Part shown: piece by piece, positions 1 through 11,209 of the stretch
Position numbering within the stretch: the first letter of the stretch is position 1
Layout of the letters: the number at the start of each line of letters is the position of its first letter
Assembly: GCA_033439685.1 (NCBI GenBank)
Contig: JAUEDM010000007.1
Location: 1,116,001 to 1,180,000 of the forward strand
Source: Apodospora peruviana
Taxonomy: Eukaryota > Ascomycota > Sordariomycetes > Sordariales > Lasiosphaeriaceae
Direction of reading: 5' to 3'
DNA: 64,000 nt
Program-made: the position numbers and the translations under genes
Notes under the pieces: generated by a model
What the model was told of the DNA's origin: nothing
Seen by the model: the letters and a program-made list of their open reading frames with translations, nothing else
Database searches by the model: none

Positions 1-560
1 GACCAGCGTAAGATTAGACTTATCTTCCGAATAGGGAGGACCCGGTACTATGGTAGTGGTGGCAGCTTGTCTGCGAGTCTTGTTGGTGATGTGCTTGGCT
101 CTATCCATGTATGTATTATGATCCTCATTCAGCTCAACATTCTTCTTCAGATTACGGTCCAAACTGAACTCTATCTTACCTCTTCTAAGCTTCTGTTTGC
201 ACTTCAGGGGTGGGCTGACTGGTCATGCGCTGCCCCCGCAGGCAATAAGGAGCATCATCAACTTTTCCCCACAATCATGGGGAATCGCTTGGAGTCTTGG
301 GCTGCATCCTTACCTCGGTTTGACTAGATCTAGTCTAGTACGAGGTTGATCAAAACAAGTTGATCGGAAAAGGATACCCCGGACCTTTCCTACAGAGGAT
401 GGTTAGTGGTTTGCAACCTGGGCAAGCCTTCTATCACGAACAATGCCATCAATCACAATAGACTCTTCAACTTTGTTTCCGGCCATCAGCGAATATAAGA
501 TTTTATAGTTGATCTTCCTGCACGTCATTGTTTTACTTACACACCAGAAACACCGTCACC
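1..560. other. left-edge intergenic / 5' region
   Basis: No gene could be supported here. Short open frames lack domain-like sequence. The last 100 bases are the likely promoter and leader of the SDR that starts at 561. Confidence 0.5.
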
Positions 561-1799
561 ATGGCCTCCCACCGCGAAAACAGAGGTTTCCACATCGACA
601 CCCTTGCCCGTGTTGCGCGTAAAACACTCCTGAACGAGTACCTCGCCGTCCCTGTAGCAGCAGCAGCAGTCTGGCTCACCCTCGACTCTAAATCATCCGC
701 GAACCATCTCACCAAGGTAGTCGAGCATGCCGCTTCGCTCGGCATCAAGCTCACATCCACCCATATCCGACAAGTCGCTCGTGCCGCCCTCTACCTAGGC
801 GCAACAGGTGCTGCCATCTCACTGAACGACCTCCTGACCATCGGCTCCGCCAACAACTGGACTAGGGGCCGCCCAAAGGAGTGGCAAGACTTTGATCGCG
901 AGATCGTCGTCATCACAGGCGGCAGCAGCGGCATCGGCGAGAACGTAGCGAAGGGCTTCCTCCGGCGCAACCCAAAAACAACACTCGTGATCGTCGACTT
1001 TGCACCGCTGTCGTGGACACCGCCCTCTGGCACGCTGGGCAAGAATGTGCACTACTACCAGGCCGACCTGAGCAAGCCGGACGTCATCCGCGACGTGTGC
1101 GCACGCATCCGCGCCGAAATTGGACACCCGACGGTGCTGATAAACAACGCCGGTGTGGCGCGCGGCTTTACGCTGCTGGAGGGCACCTACGCCGACGTCG
1201 AGGTCACGCTCAAGACAAACCTGCAGGCGCCGTTCCTGATGGTCAAGGAGTTCCTGCCGGAGATGGTTAGAACCGACCACGGCCACATCGTGCACACGTG
1301 CTCCATGAGCGCCATCGTGCCGCCGCCTGGTATTGTGGACTACGCGGCGACCAAGGCGGGCGTTCAGGCGCTGCACGAGGGACTGCAGATGGAGCTGAGG
1401 TATCGGTATAACGCGCTGCGGGTCAGGCTGACGAATGTTATTCCCAACTTTATTCGGACGCCGCTGCTCCAGGGCGAGCCGGCGCAGCCTAGGTTTCTGG
1501 CGCCGTTGCTGCATGTCGAGACTGTGAGCGAGGCGATTGTGGATTCGGTTTACAGTGGCTATGGAAAGGTGGTTTATCTCCCGGGGATAATGCGCTACAT
1601 TACGATGCTGGTGAGTTGGCTGGCGTCCTGCACTTGGGTTGTGTTCAAATGACTGACGAAGGAATCAATACAGAGAGCGTCTCCTGAATGGATGTTCCGC
1701 AGCCTCATTCGTAATGGCACCGCCGAGTTGGCCGTCGGCTTCCAGGGACGCCAACACATCGACGAAGATGGTGGCTTGCAGGTCGCTCCTAATAAGTGA
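561..1799 (+). CDS. short-chain dehydrogenase/reductase (retinol dehydrogenase type)
   Basis: Two exons, 561-1610 and 1674-1799, give 391 residues. A GTGAGT donor and a CAG acceptor keep the frame. The Rossmann motif TGGSSGIG lies near residue 119, NNAG near 195, and the catalytic pair is in DYAATKAG near 260. The N-terminal 110 residues include a hydrophobic stretch, as in membrane-associated SDR16C/RDH10-like enzymes. It should oxidise an alcohol or reduce a ketone with NAD(P)(H); the substrate is unknown. The ATG at 561 sits in a good context (CACCATGG), whereas the longer open frame begins at a non-ATG codon. It converges on the PKS-like gene with a gap of only 171 bases, so a role in the polyketide cluster is plausible but inferred. 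Confidence 0.85.
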
Positions 1800-1970
1800 G
1801 CATACAACAAACTTGTGCTTTGAGACGGGGCTATGTGTAGGATAAGCATGGGTGATCAGAAAACATTAATGATGCGAGTTATCCGTCCTATTATTGCCGA
1901 GCTTTAATCTAATTTCGTGGTAACTTGTCCTCCGGCTTTATGTGTACCGATGTCATCCATCCCCTGAGTC

Positions 1971-4900
1971 TTATTCCCTCACGTAATTACGCCCACAGGC
2001 TTGGCCCCCATTCCTGGCAATGACCAACTTCGCCACCTCGTACACGGAACCAGCATTTAGGATATCCAGAACCGACAGCTTGACCTCGGCGACCTGGGCC
2101 AGCCAGCTGCGCAGATCTACAGCAGTAACCGAGTCCACGCCATACGCGGCCAACGGCTTGGCTAAATCGATTTCCTCGGCTTCCTGGATGCGAAGCAGAT
2201 CCGCCAGGCGGGTTCGTAGAGCCAACGCCACGACCTGCTCCTGTTCTGCTGCTCCGTTTTTGCCGTTGTTGCTCGTCGTCATCTCGAGGGCTTGCGCGAG
2301 AAGAGCGGATGGGCCTGCTGGTACCGTTGTCCCGGGAGAAGATTGCAAGGCGGTGGTCACCCGTTTCAGCCGCCGCCGGATTCCCAGTCGGAGTGTTCCG
2401 AAGCGCCGGTCTCTCCACATGGGCTTGGGAGTATTATCTCCAGGTGCTAGAATCTTGCTGCTCAACGGCGGTAGGCCGGCAATGACTTGGACCTCTTCCG
2501 GGGTAGCGGGTGGACCACGCCGAATGGCGGCTTCCATCAGACTTCCAACATCATCAACTCCGAGTTGACTTACATCTGGGCCGAGGTTGATGCTGATGAA
2601 AGCCGTTTTCCCGCCGCCGGTTGCTGCACGGTTGCGGGCGAAGGCATCTTGAAAGGTGCTGCCGGCCGCGAAGTCAGTCTCCACAGGGTAGCCAACCACG
2701 CCAACCAAGGAAGACAGAAGAATGAAGAAGGACAAATTGGGTGGGAGATGGCTGTCTAGGTTGGTAATGACGGCAACTTTGTCGAGTACTGCGTGTTTCC
2801 ACTGATCGAAACTCGTGCCTTCCAACACGCCGGTGACCTGCAGGTTTGGGAATACTGTATCAGCCGTCTGCTCACGGATAATGGGGTCAGTGGGTGCGCC
2901 TACATCGAGGGAAGTTGTGTTGGGGGCGACTACCACGCCACGGACTGGAGGAATGGACTCCACGTCCCCTTGACTGAGCATCCCGACGAGGCTCTTCTCC
3001 GTCGACACGTCACAATCCTGAATCTTGAGATTGACGGCCTTCTGTTCAGCCCTCTCCAGAAGAAACGCCTCAACTTCAGCAGCATCAGCAGCAACACCGG
3101 TCTCGTTATGATGACGAGAAACGAGGATGAGCAGATTCCGGGCTCCTTTAGCCATCAGCCAGAGCGCCACCTCTCGGCCTATCCTACCAAGACCGCCGGT
3201 ACGACTGCCCACGATCAAAAAGGTGGCGTTCGGATCAGCGAGTTGGTCGAGCGGCTGCTGCTTGGGTTCGAGGGCCTCCTTGGGCTCGGTGTCATCAGGG
3301 ACGACGGGAAGAATTCTAGGGACGTGCAGCATCGAGTCCTTGACGCCATACTCCCAGTCCACGTCTTGCACCTCAACACTCTGGTCCATGGTCTGCCGGA
3401 CAACATGGACGATGTGACCAATATTCTCGTTTGTCCAGGCAGAATCAAGTGCTTGGCCGTGAACAGTCTGTCGGCGCTCAAAATCTAGATGGATGAGGCG
3501 CCTGCTCGCGTCTTTATGTTGTCTGAACGTGCGGAGCAATCCGTAGGTCTGAGCATATGCCGGATCTTGCTGTGCATCATCCACGACACCACCGTGACTC
3601 AGCCAAACGACATTGCGGCTGCTGACAAGGAATTGTCGGAGCTTATCGAACGAAGCTTGATCCACGATGCTCTCTACAAAAGGACGGCTGCCACTAGCCA
3701 TGTCTCCGGTGAAGATGTACATCTTGTCATCACTGTCTTCGGGCGCAGGCTCGAAATCATCCCAGCGCTCTGCGATCACGGACGGAATGCCCGTCTTCTC
3801 CAGCAGTGCAACCGTGAGCTGCGCATGCCATGCCTCGGGCACCGACGCCGAGGTGTACACGACGCTGACGGCGGAGGGCAATGTTGGCGTCGCAGCAGCC
3901 GTCGAAATGATGAAGCTGGAGTTTTTGTACATGGGGTGTTCATTGTCGGGGAGTTCGAAGTCCACGCCCGTGAACCCCGTGTCTCGGAGCATCTCATCCC
4001 ACGCCGCAATTGACAAGACTTCTCCTCCGGGACTCTTGATACCGTCCGACAGGGCGAGGGCCCTGAAGATGAGCTGTCCGTCAACCTTGGTATACTCGGT
4101 CGTTTCAACCAGAAAGAGCTTTCCACCGGGCTTGAGTAGCTTTCTTGCATGGAGAAGAGCGTTGTTTGTGTTTTGAGTGGCACCAAACACCATGGAGGCG
4201 ACGATGAGATCAAAGGTCCCTAAAACAAAGGAATCCGACTCGGACTGGTGCAAAATGGTAGGGTCTTCACCAATGTCCAGCTGACGAAACTCGATCAGCC
4301 CGTTGTCGTCGTCGTTGTCCGTGGCCCAAGGTGACGACACTAGATTTCTACGCGTCGCTTCGAGAGAGTTGATGTCTGTGTCCGTGGCAACGTAGTGACC
4401 GAGAAGCGTACCCCCCGTGGCTGTGCCGCGAGAGCCAAAGGCATCAAGGACTACCCGAGTTGCTCCTCCTCTCGTGAGGCCCGCTCCGATCTCGAGCACC
4501 TTGGCCCCGGGGTTCTTGACGGCAAACAGCTCGGCCGCACAATACAAGTGCTTGTACGCGCGGGATCGGAGGCTGGGAACCTCTGCGTAGTACTTAGTCA
4601 GGAGGTCCCCTTCTTTCACGAGCTCTCCAGACGATGTGATTTGGCGCCGTACTATTTCGGCGAGCTTTTCACCCGCCCGTGCTATGAGCCGACCCGCAGC
4701 GCATGCGTCAGGCCCGTAGCTCAGCTCGTCGTAGAGCTCCTGCTTTATCCCCGGACTTGCCCGGGACCACAGAGCGCTCGATGGACCGAGGTCACCCCGT
4801 TTACCAGCTGCGAGGGTGGTCACCATCCATTCCAACATGTCCTTCTGCTGCGCTGTCCAGCCCTCTACACTGTCGCTTTGCAGCTGAGCCACGGCATCGG

Positions 4901-6746
4901 CCATGAAGTAATATGATGCCCGCACCAACGTCCTCTCCCTGTCTGCTTCGTCTTGGGTGAGTGTGATGCGCATCGAGTCCTTGATCGGTTTGGGAATGTC
5001 GTGCAAGATGTCGAGCTCCCATGTGCTTTTACTCAGCAGCACCTTCTCCTCCCCCGGCTGCTCCTCTGCTTTTGTCTCTGATGTAACTGCTTCTTCGTCA
5101 GCCCAACTGTGCGACCCAGCGCCCCAAGGATAAGCCGGCAAGTCTGACACGAACTTGCTGTGACCGGAACCGGGGTTGTTGACGCCACGGAGCGACACGG
5201 GATAGCCGAGACCGACGAGCTCACAAGCGAGATCCTGCATTGTGTGGACAGCATCTACAGGTCGCTTGAGGCACGTCACGTAGCCCAACTTCTTCAGTTG
5301 CATGTCATCCAGAATCTGGCGAATAGGTCCAGACAGCGTACTATGCGGCCCAACCTCCACCACGTCGTCGACGTGCTCAACGAAAGCGCGAAACGCGTCG
5401 TTAAATAGTACCGGCTTCGTCAGGTTGCGGACATAATACTCGGGCGTCAGCACGTCCTGAGGCGAGTCGACCACTGCGCCCGTAACTGGAGAAGCGTAGA
5501 CGTCGACGACGCCTGTCCAGCTTGCCGCCAACTTGGGAGGGAGGAACTGGCGCAGCCGCTCGGTGTACTCGGCGGCCAAGGGCAGCATATGGTGTGGCGA
5601 ATGATACGCCAGGGGCACTTTTAGCTTCCGCGCGAACACGCCGTCCTGATCGAGCCTGCGCACCACCTCGTCGACGTCGTCGCTGTCGCCGGACAGGGTG
5701 ACGCTCTTGGGGCTGTTGATGCACGCCACCACTACGCTCCTGCCGCCACCAAGGTATTTCTCGACATCGGCCGCACTTGTGGCAGCAGCGGCCATGGCGC
5801 CAGGTGCCCGTCCAGACGGCCCATGGTAGTACTTGCGTCCGAGGTCGCCGAGATGGTAGACGATGCCGAGCGCCTGCGAGAATGACAGCGCGCCGACGGT
5901 GTAGGCGGCTGCGAACTCGCCGGTGGAATGGCTGACAACGGCCGAAGGATAGACGTTCCACGACCGTAGTAGGTTCACCAGCGCGAGCTGCAGCGCGACC
6001 GTGCTGGGCTGGCTGATGTGCACCGAGGACACACGCGTTGACTCGGCGTCGCGCAGCAGCTCCTCTGCGTGCCAGCGGTCAGTTCAGGTTATTTCAGTGA
6101 GCATGACAGGGACAAAAAAGTCAAACAAGAAAAGGAACTTACCTTGCAGCGACCAGTCTGCGCCAAAGCCGCGCAGCACGGCGTCGGCCTCCCTCACGGC
6201 GGACGCAAACACTGGATACGTGGCCAGCAGCTCGCGGCCCATGGCGTGCCACTGTGCGCCTTGGCCGTTGAACACGAAGCCAAGCCGCCGTTTCGTCTTC
6301 TTTTCATCACTAGCTGATACCGTTGCTGTGCTGTCATCTGTTGTGTGCATTCTCAGCTGGTGTGGGCGGTCAAGACAGGCGACCAGCTCGGACAGGCTGC
6401 TGGCCCGTACTGCGACTGTGCAGCTGAGGCGGGACCGGCGCTCTGCTAATGTGTATGCCACGTCAGTCGGCAAGAGGTTTGAATTCTTATTGCTTCTCAA
6501 GTAGGTCGCGAGGTTCTTGGCCATGGTGCGAGTGGTGTTGACGTCTTCGGCGCTGATGATGAAAACACGAGACAGGTTGTCTTGTTGATCTCCATTTCTA
6601 GTTTCTGCTTTGGGAATGAGGCTTGTGCCATTAATGCCATTGAGGCTGTTGATACCATCGATACCATTCCAAAGGCCACTGACGCCGTCGTGGTGGTTGA
6701 TTTCCAGGTGGCCACTATTGGCACTGCCTTCGGTTTGGGCCACCAT
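1971..6746 (-). CDS. KS-less PKS-like protein (AT-MT-KR-ACP)
   Basis: Two exons, 6746-6143 and 6064-1971, give 1565 residues. The protein starts in what is normally the KS-AT linker. An acyltransferase follows (NGQGAQW near 147; nucleophile in SHSTGE near 248). A linker ending DLPAYPW then runs straight into the region before a C-methyltransferase, with no DH. Next come the MT (LEIGAG near 723), a KR (GGLGR near 1155) and an ACP (GVDSVTA near 1510). No KS code exists upstream: the 679 bases before the ATG are a divergent promoter. MT motif I carries two extra residues (GAGLTRGGAT against the usual GAGTGGAT). The KR catalytic Tyr position reads Phe (TDFAAGS against NYAAGN). The frame is nevertheless open throughout. 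It could be a degenerate PKS, an extender- or methyl-loading partner acting in trans, or a loading protein. Domain calls are solid; function is not. Confidence 0.85.
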
Positions 6747-7425
6747 CTTTCTGATGGAGGTGGCTGGTAAAGTTTAGTGACTGGTTGAGGCTCGGTCACG
6801 ACAGTGGTGCGTCGACGTCCATTACGCCTTGAAAGCAGCTCGGTAGTAACAGTAGAAGACCTAGTTGCTGTAAATATCAAGCGCCAAGAGGCTACTAAGC
6901 ATCGGCGATCTGATCTGTGAGATTGACCAGACAGCAAGTCAACGCACTGCAATCCCCCGAGCGTCCAGTGATGTGTGACGTGCGTGTAAGTGAGATATTA
7001 GATAAGCTAAAAATTGTGCAGTATTCTGCATTGGCGACCAACGCCCTTGATTATCTGTCTGCCCTGCCGTGTGCGTGGGAAGGTGGTACCAGATGCAGGC
7101 CATGCAGTAAGAAGTAATAGGGGTAAATGTAATCCGTACATATATGACACATGCAGAGCTTACACCGTTACGATGCACGTTTACGGATTACATGATTAGA
7201 TGAACTTAAACAAGGACTTACTTCGTGCCACTGACTAATAATTCTCATCACTATTACTCCGGTTATCGTCCATGTATTTCGGACCAGATCAGAATGAATG
7301 CGACTGAAAAGTTCGGCAGTTAACGGTCCGCAGGGTCTGGATAAAACGTCGTAATACATCATTCCTCCACCAAAGCCCGTTGATTGACGAAATGGACATG
7401 TGGAAGTACAGAAACAGGCCGAGAA
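6747..7425. promoter_or_regulatory. divergent promoter between PKS-like gene and acyltransferase
   Basis: This 679-base gap separates two genes transcribed away from each other. No coding sequence was recognised on either strand; KS motifs were looked for and not found. Copies of ATCCGTAC/GTACGGAT-like words occur near 7130-7190. Shared regulation of the two genes is inferred. Confidence 0.5.
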
Positions 7426-8252
7426 ATGATTGCATCAACGACACAACACCTCCGGCTCAACCCGCTGGACCATTTCCCCCCTAGCAATTACAACTTCTTT
7501 GTCAGCTATCTGCCCCTGAAGGACGGCGTGACGCCCCAGGAGGTGTTTGAAGTGCTGCACGAGTCGCTTGTCCGGCTTTTCAGAGAACTGCCCTGGCTCA
7601 GCGGCAAGGTATGGCCCGAGTCGCCGTCGACCCCGGGCTGGCGGCCAGGCCAGCTCGAGATCCGCTACACCACCAGCGACTTCGAAGACGAAGCCAACCT
7701 GCCCCTTCGCCACCTCGTGATGAACCATCTTCGGCCCGAAGAGCTGCGGGGGATGACCTTTGACGATCTTCGCGAGAAGGGGTTCCCGTTCGACGCCTTC
7801 GAGGACGAGCAGCTGATCAGACACGAGCTGCTTCCCCGATTTGAAGACGGCCCGGATGTGATGGCGGTGCAGGCCAATTTCATGCCGGGCGCCTGTCTAC
7901 TCGTGAGCGGTGTGCAGCACGCCGTGTCGGATGGCACGAGTTACTTCGATGTGGCCAAGGTGTTCGCGGGCCATTGCGAGTCCCTCCAGAAGCCGGGGGC
8001 GCCGGTGGCCGAACCGATATCGGCCGAATGCTCGGACCGCCGAATTCTGGACGTCGTGTGGGAAAAGGAGGGCACGGGTACGCCCATGGACAAGATCGAC
8101 TCGGTGTCGTGGGGCCTGCTGGACCTGCAGCGCCCGGGCTCTCCTACGCGGCCCGAGGCGGCCAAGTCGCTCAAGACGCTATCCAAGGACCAGATGCAGG
8201 CCGGCATGTTCTACGTCTCGCCCGACAAGTTTGTAGCGCTGAGGAAGCGCTG

Positions 8253-8283
<31 letters not shown>

Positions 8284-8961
8284 ACTTCCGGGAGTTCAAC
8301 TTCATCACGGGTCTCGGGAAACGACGCCCTCACCGCGCTCATCTGGCGCGGCATGCTGAAAGCCAAGTACAAGGCCGCCCTCGCCGCCGGCCGCATCCGA
8401 GAAGACGACGAGCACCTGCCGGAAGCGCGGCTGTTCAGCACCGTCGACGGCCGGCCCAACATGTCCAAGTCTCAGGCCCTACCCATGGTCTACCTCGGCA
8501 ACCTCTTCTTCATCCACCTGTGCAAGCTGCCCCTGCGCACGCTCGCCGCGCCCGACACGCGCCTCGGCGCCGTGGCCGAGGACATCCGCGCCGTGCTCCA
8601 CAAGTCGACCCACGCGGTCCTGCAGGACGCCTACACGCTCGCCAGACAAGTCGACGACCTGAACAAGATCAGGTTCAACCGCGGCCACACGCCGGGCTCG
8701 TTCGACATTGTCATTTCGTCCTTCCTGATGTTTCCGTATGACGGAACCGCGTGGGGCACGAAGGTGTTTGCCAACGGGGGACGGCCGTACGCGGTGCGGC
8801 CGCTGATGCGCCGGTTCGCGCGCGCCTCGCAGTTCTGCTTTGTGCTGCCTCGCAAGCGAAACGGCGCCGTCGAGTTTGTTCTTACGCTGTACGAGGACGA
8901 GATGAAGATTTTACTGGAAGACGACGAGTTTGCTGAGTGGGCTTTGTATTATTCTTTCTGA
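7426..8961 (+). CDS. BAHD-type acyltransferase (transferase family PF02458)
   Basis: A single exon of 511 residues. The first in-frame ATG is at 7426; the longer open frame starts at TTG. The HxxxD catalytic motif is HAVSD near residue 165. The C-terminal region has a GTAWGTKVFANG stretch where the structural DFGWG motif of the family lies. Fungal members, such as trichothecene 3-O-acetyltransferase relatives, transfer an acyl group from CoA to a hydroxyl. The natural role here is probably acylation of the cluster product. A run of ten Ala, encoded by pure GCT repeats at 8254-8283, interrupts the middle and is likely a surface loop. It is divergent from the KS-less PKS gene and may be co-expressed with it. 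Confidence 0.85.
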
Positions 8962-9312
8962 TCGGGAAACAGCTAGACTTGAGTATGGAACTCCGTAATA
9001 TTAGCATCTCGAACACCCGACTCAACCCCATCACGGTCTCCTTTGCCTCCTGTTTTTCAGGTAGCATGTAATTAGTGACGCCGTGTAAGCAACTTGGTAA
9101 TCTCATGGACTTGGGAAGTACGGTAGCCAGGAGTTTGAAGCAGACACAAGGAAAACGAGGAAGCAAAAGCACGGTGAATATCGGCCAGAGAATGGTTTGG
9201 TCAAAAGGGTTGATGGAGGACAATTGCATCCGCCAGCGGAAGCGTCTTTTTAAGAGTACAAAGAAAGAAAGAAGAAATACGACACAACACCCAGTCCATC
9301 TTGGCTACCTAG
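8962..9312. other. intergenic
   Basis: This holds the 3' ends of two converging genes. Nothing else was recognised. Confidence 0.5.
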
Positions 9313-10328
9313 CTAATGCCTTGCCCTTCGCCGGGCGAAGCAAATAATCTTCCTGAGCAGGCCGCCTCTTTTCTTCACCGGCGGAGCGTCGTCGTCGTGG
9401 AACAGACCCCTCTGTTGGACCGCCCCCGGAGCGTCGAGCCCCCGTGTCTTCTGTCCGGACTTGGTCGTGGCTTTACCCCTGCGGCTGCTCTTGCCGACGC
9501 CGCCGCCTTTCACGGTCTTCTTGAGCTGATATCCCCTGCCTGACTTGGTCTTTTCGGCGTCCTTGGCCCGGACCTTGCGATTGGATTTGGTCTTGACCCC
9601 TAATGAATGAAGACGCACAGTATCATTAGTTGTCTGCGAGTTCATGTCGTATTTACCAGCGGGTTAAGTAATCTTACATCTCCGGTTGTGCTCAGCCTCG
9701 TCCCGGCGGTATAGTGCCACCAGAGCACCGTATTTGAAGCTGGAGGGGTCATTCGGCATATGGGACGTGAGAAGGTATTGGTCATGTTGGATCAGGCCTT
9801 GCCCTTCCTGCTTCGAGGCGCATAAGCCGCTGACCGGATCCAGGATCTTATGAGCGTGTGATGGTCCAGTGTTGTGGGGCGCTTGATAGACCTATATCAA
9901 TATGTTGTTAGCGTCATGGTGAATTTGTGTCCAAACTTGCCGAGACTTGGGCTAATCACCTCAACGTCGTTGGCCTGGCGAGGGGTATTGAAGTCGATTC
10001 GATAAAACTTGCGTCTGTCAACTATAGACCGCTAAACGTTAGAGGTGAACTTTAAACAGGTTATCTTGGGTTGCTTACAGTCATCGTCTAACTGGTCCCA
10101 CGACTGAGCATTGATACGTCCACGTTGCGTGTATGGGTCGTTCTGGTCCTCCCACGCCGGGTCATAGACCGCATATCCAAAGCAATTGTATGAATTATCA
10201 TAAACGTAGGGCCCAATGATAGTATAAGGAGGAGCAGGCGCTTGGTTGATAGAATCAAAATACGCTCGCATAGTGTTATGAAACTGCTGTCGGTCTGCGA
10301 GCTCCTGCTGCGATAGATTGGCAGCCAT
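9313..10328 (-). CDS. hypothetical protein with Lys/Arg-rich tail
   Basis: Four exons (10328-10079, 10021-9960, 9891-9678, 9599-9313) give 270 residues. All introns have GT-AG ends and join in frame. The N-terminal half is acidic to neutral and rich in Tyr, Asp and Asn. The last 95 residues are strongly basic (KTKSNRKVRAKD, KSSRRGK, RRRARH), which suggests nuclear or nucleic-acid association. I do not recognise the family. It lies inside the polyketide region but nothing ties it to synthesis. An AT microsatellite lies about 160 bases upstream of the ATG. Confidence 0.65.
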
Positions 10329-10483
10329 GGTGACAAAGTTGGAAAAGAAATGAATGGAGGGTGGTGTTTGTGGACTGTGAATGGAAATGAGCGGACGTGA
10401 ATTGCAGAGATGAGTTCTAGATTGAAATATATTATAAAGTAGTGATTTGCCCGGTATGGTAGCTTCATATATATAAAATATAA

Positions 10484-10519
<36 letters not shown>

Positions 10520-11209
10520 GAACGGCTGATAAACATCAAATAGATCGTAATAGGTCATAAAAACCCCATGTTTTGAATATGGCCTCGCTTACCAGAGACC
10601 TCAAAATTTGTGCTGGTGAGTTGGCTGAGTTATTGGTCGCGTCGTCTCAAAAGGAGTGGAAGGTACATGTAGACTCTGTGTCACTTGGTTATTAATACCT
10701 AAGCATACCAATATTAATAGTATATATCAATCTGTACACCCTGACGTTTTGTTCCGCACGGTGATGGCCGGTGCTTGAAGCTTGGCCCAACCGAAACGGA
10801 CCCCAAATCTCGGAGTCGGATTCATCACAACGCCGGCGGCTCAAATGGTGTTATCAGTGTAATTGCTCTCTTAGTTAATCCCTATCCTGGTATACACCTT
10901 ACAGGCCTTGGAGTGGTCGATAGTGCAGCATGACGGCGGCAGATGTGTTCCTAGGGGCCAACCAACCTACGCAGCCGGGCGGCGATATCAATGTCAGCCA
11001 CCATGGGTTGGTTCCAGCCAATCTTGTGCGACCAAAGAAGGGTTTCAGGCTATTTTTAGCACGGCACATGACCGACCCATTCTGTGTGTCTATCTTAGCT
11101 TCTACCTCAACACTCACGACCTCCCTCGTCTCTCCCTGTCCAGGCCACAAACATCATCAATCCATCAACAAGACATCATTGTTGGCCATCTCCTAAAAAA
11201 AAAAACACC
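10329..11209. other. intergenic with AT microsatellite
   Basis: This contains a TA dinucleotide run at about 10487-10514 and the promoter region of the kinase-like gene. An A-rich leader directly precedes that gene's ATG. No coding sequence was recognised. Confidence 0.5.
10487..10514. repeat. (TA)n microsatellite
   Basis: An uninterrupted alternation of T and A of about 28 bases, read directly. It is in the upstream region of the hypothetical gene at 9313-10328. Confidence 0.9.

Noticed and set aside
819..1514. Long open frame antisense to the SDR
   Set aside because: Arg/Gln-rich shadow of a GC-rich gene with no domain. Similar shadows at 30580-31716, 37725-38672 and 61991-62941 were dropped for the same reason.
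6747..7425. Possible missing KS exon of the PKS-like gene
   Set aside because: All minus-strand frames were read. No KS motif such as DTACSSS, HGTGT or the C-terminal NAH motif is present, and the gap is too short for a KS.
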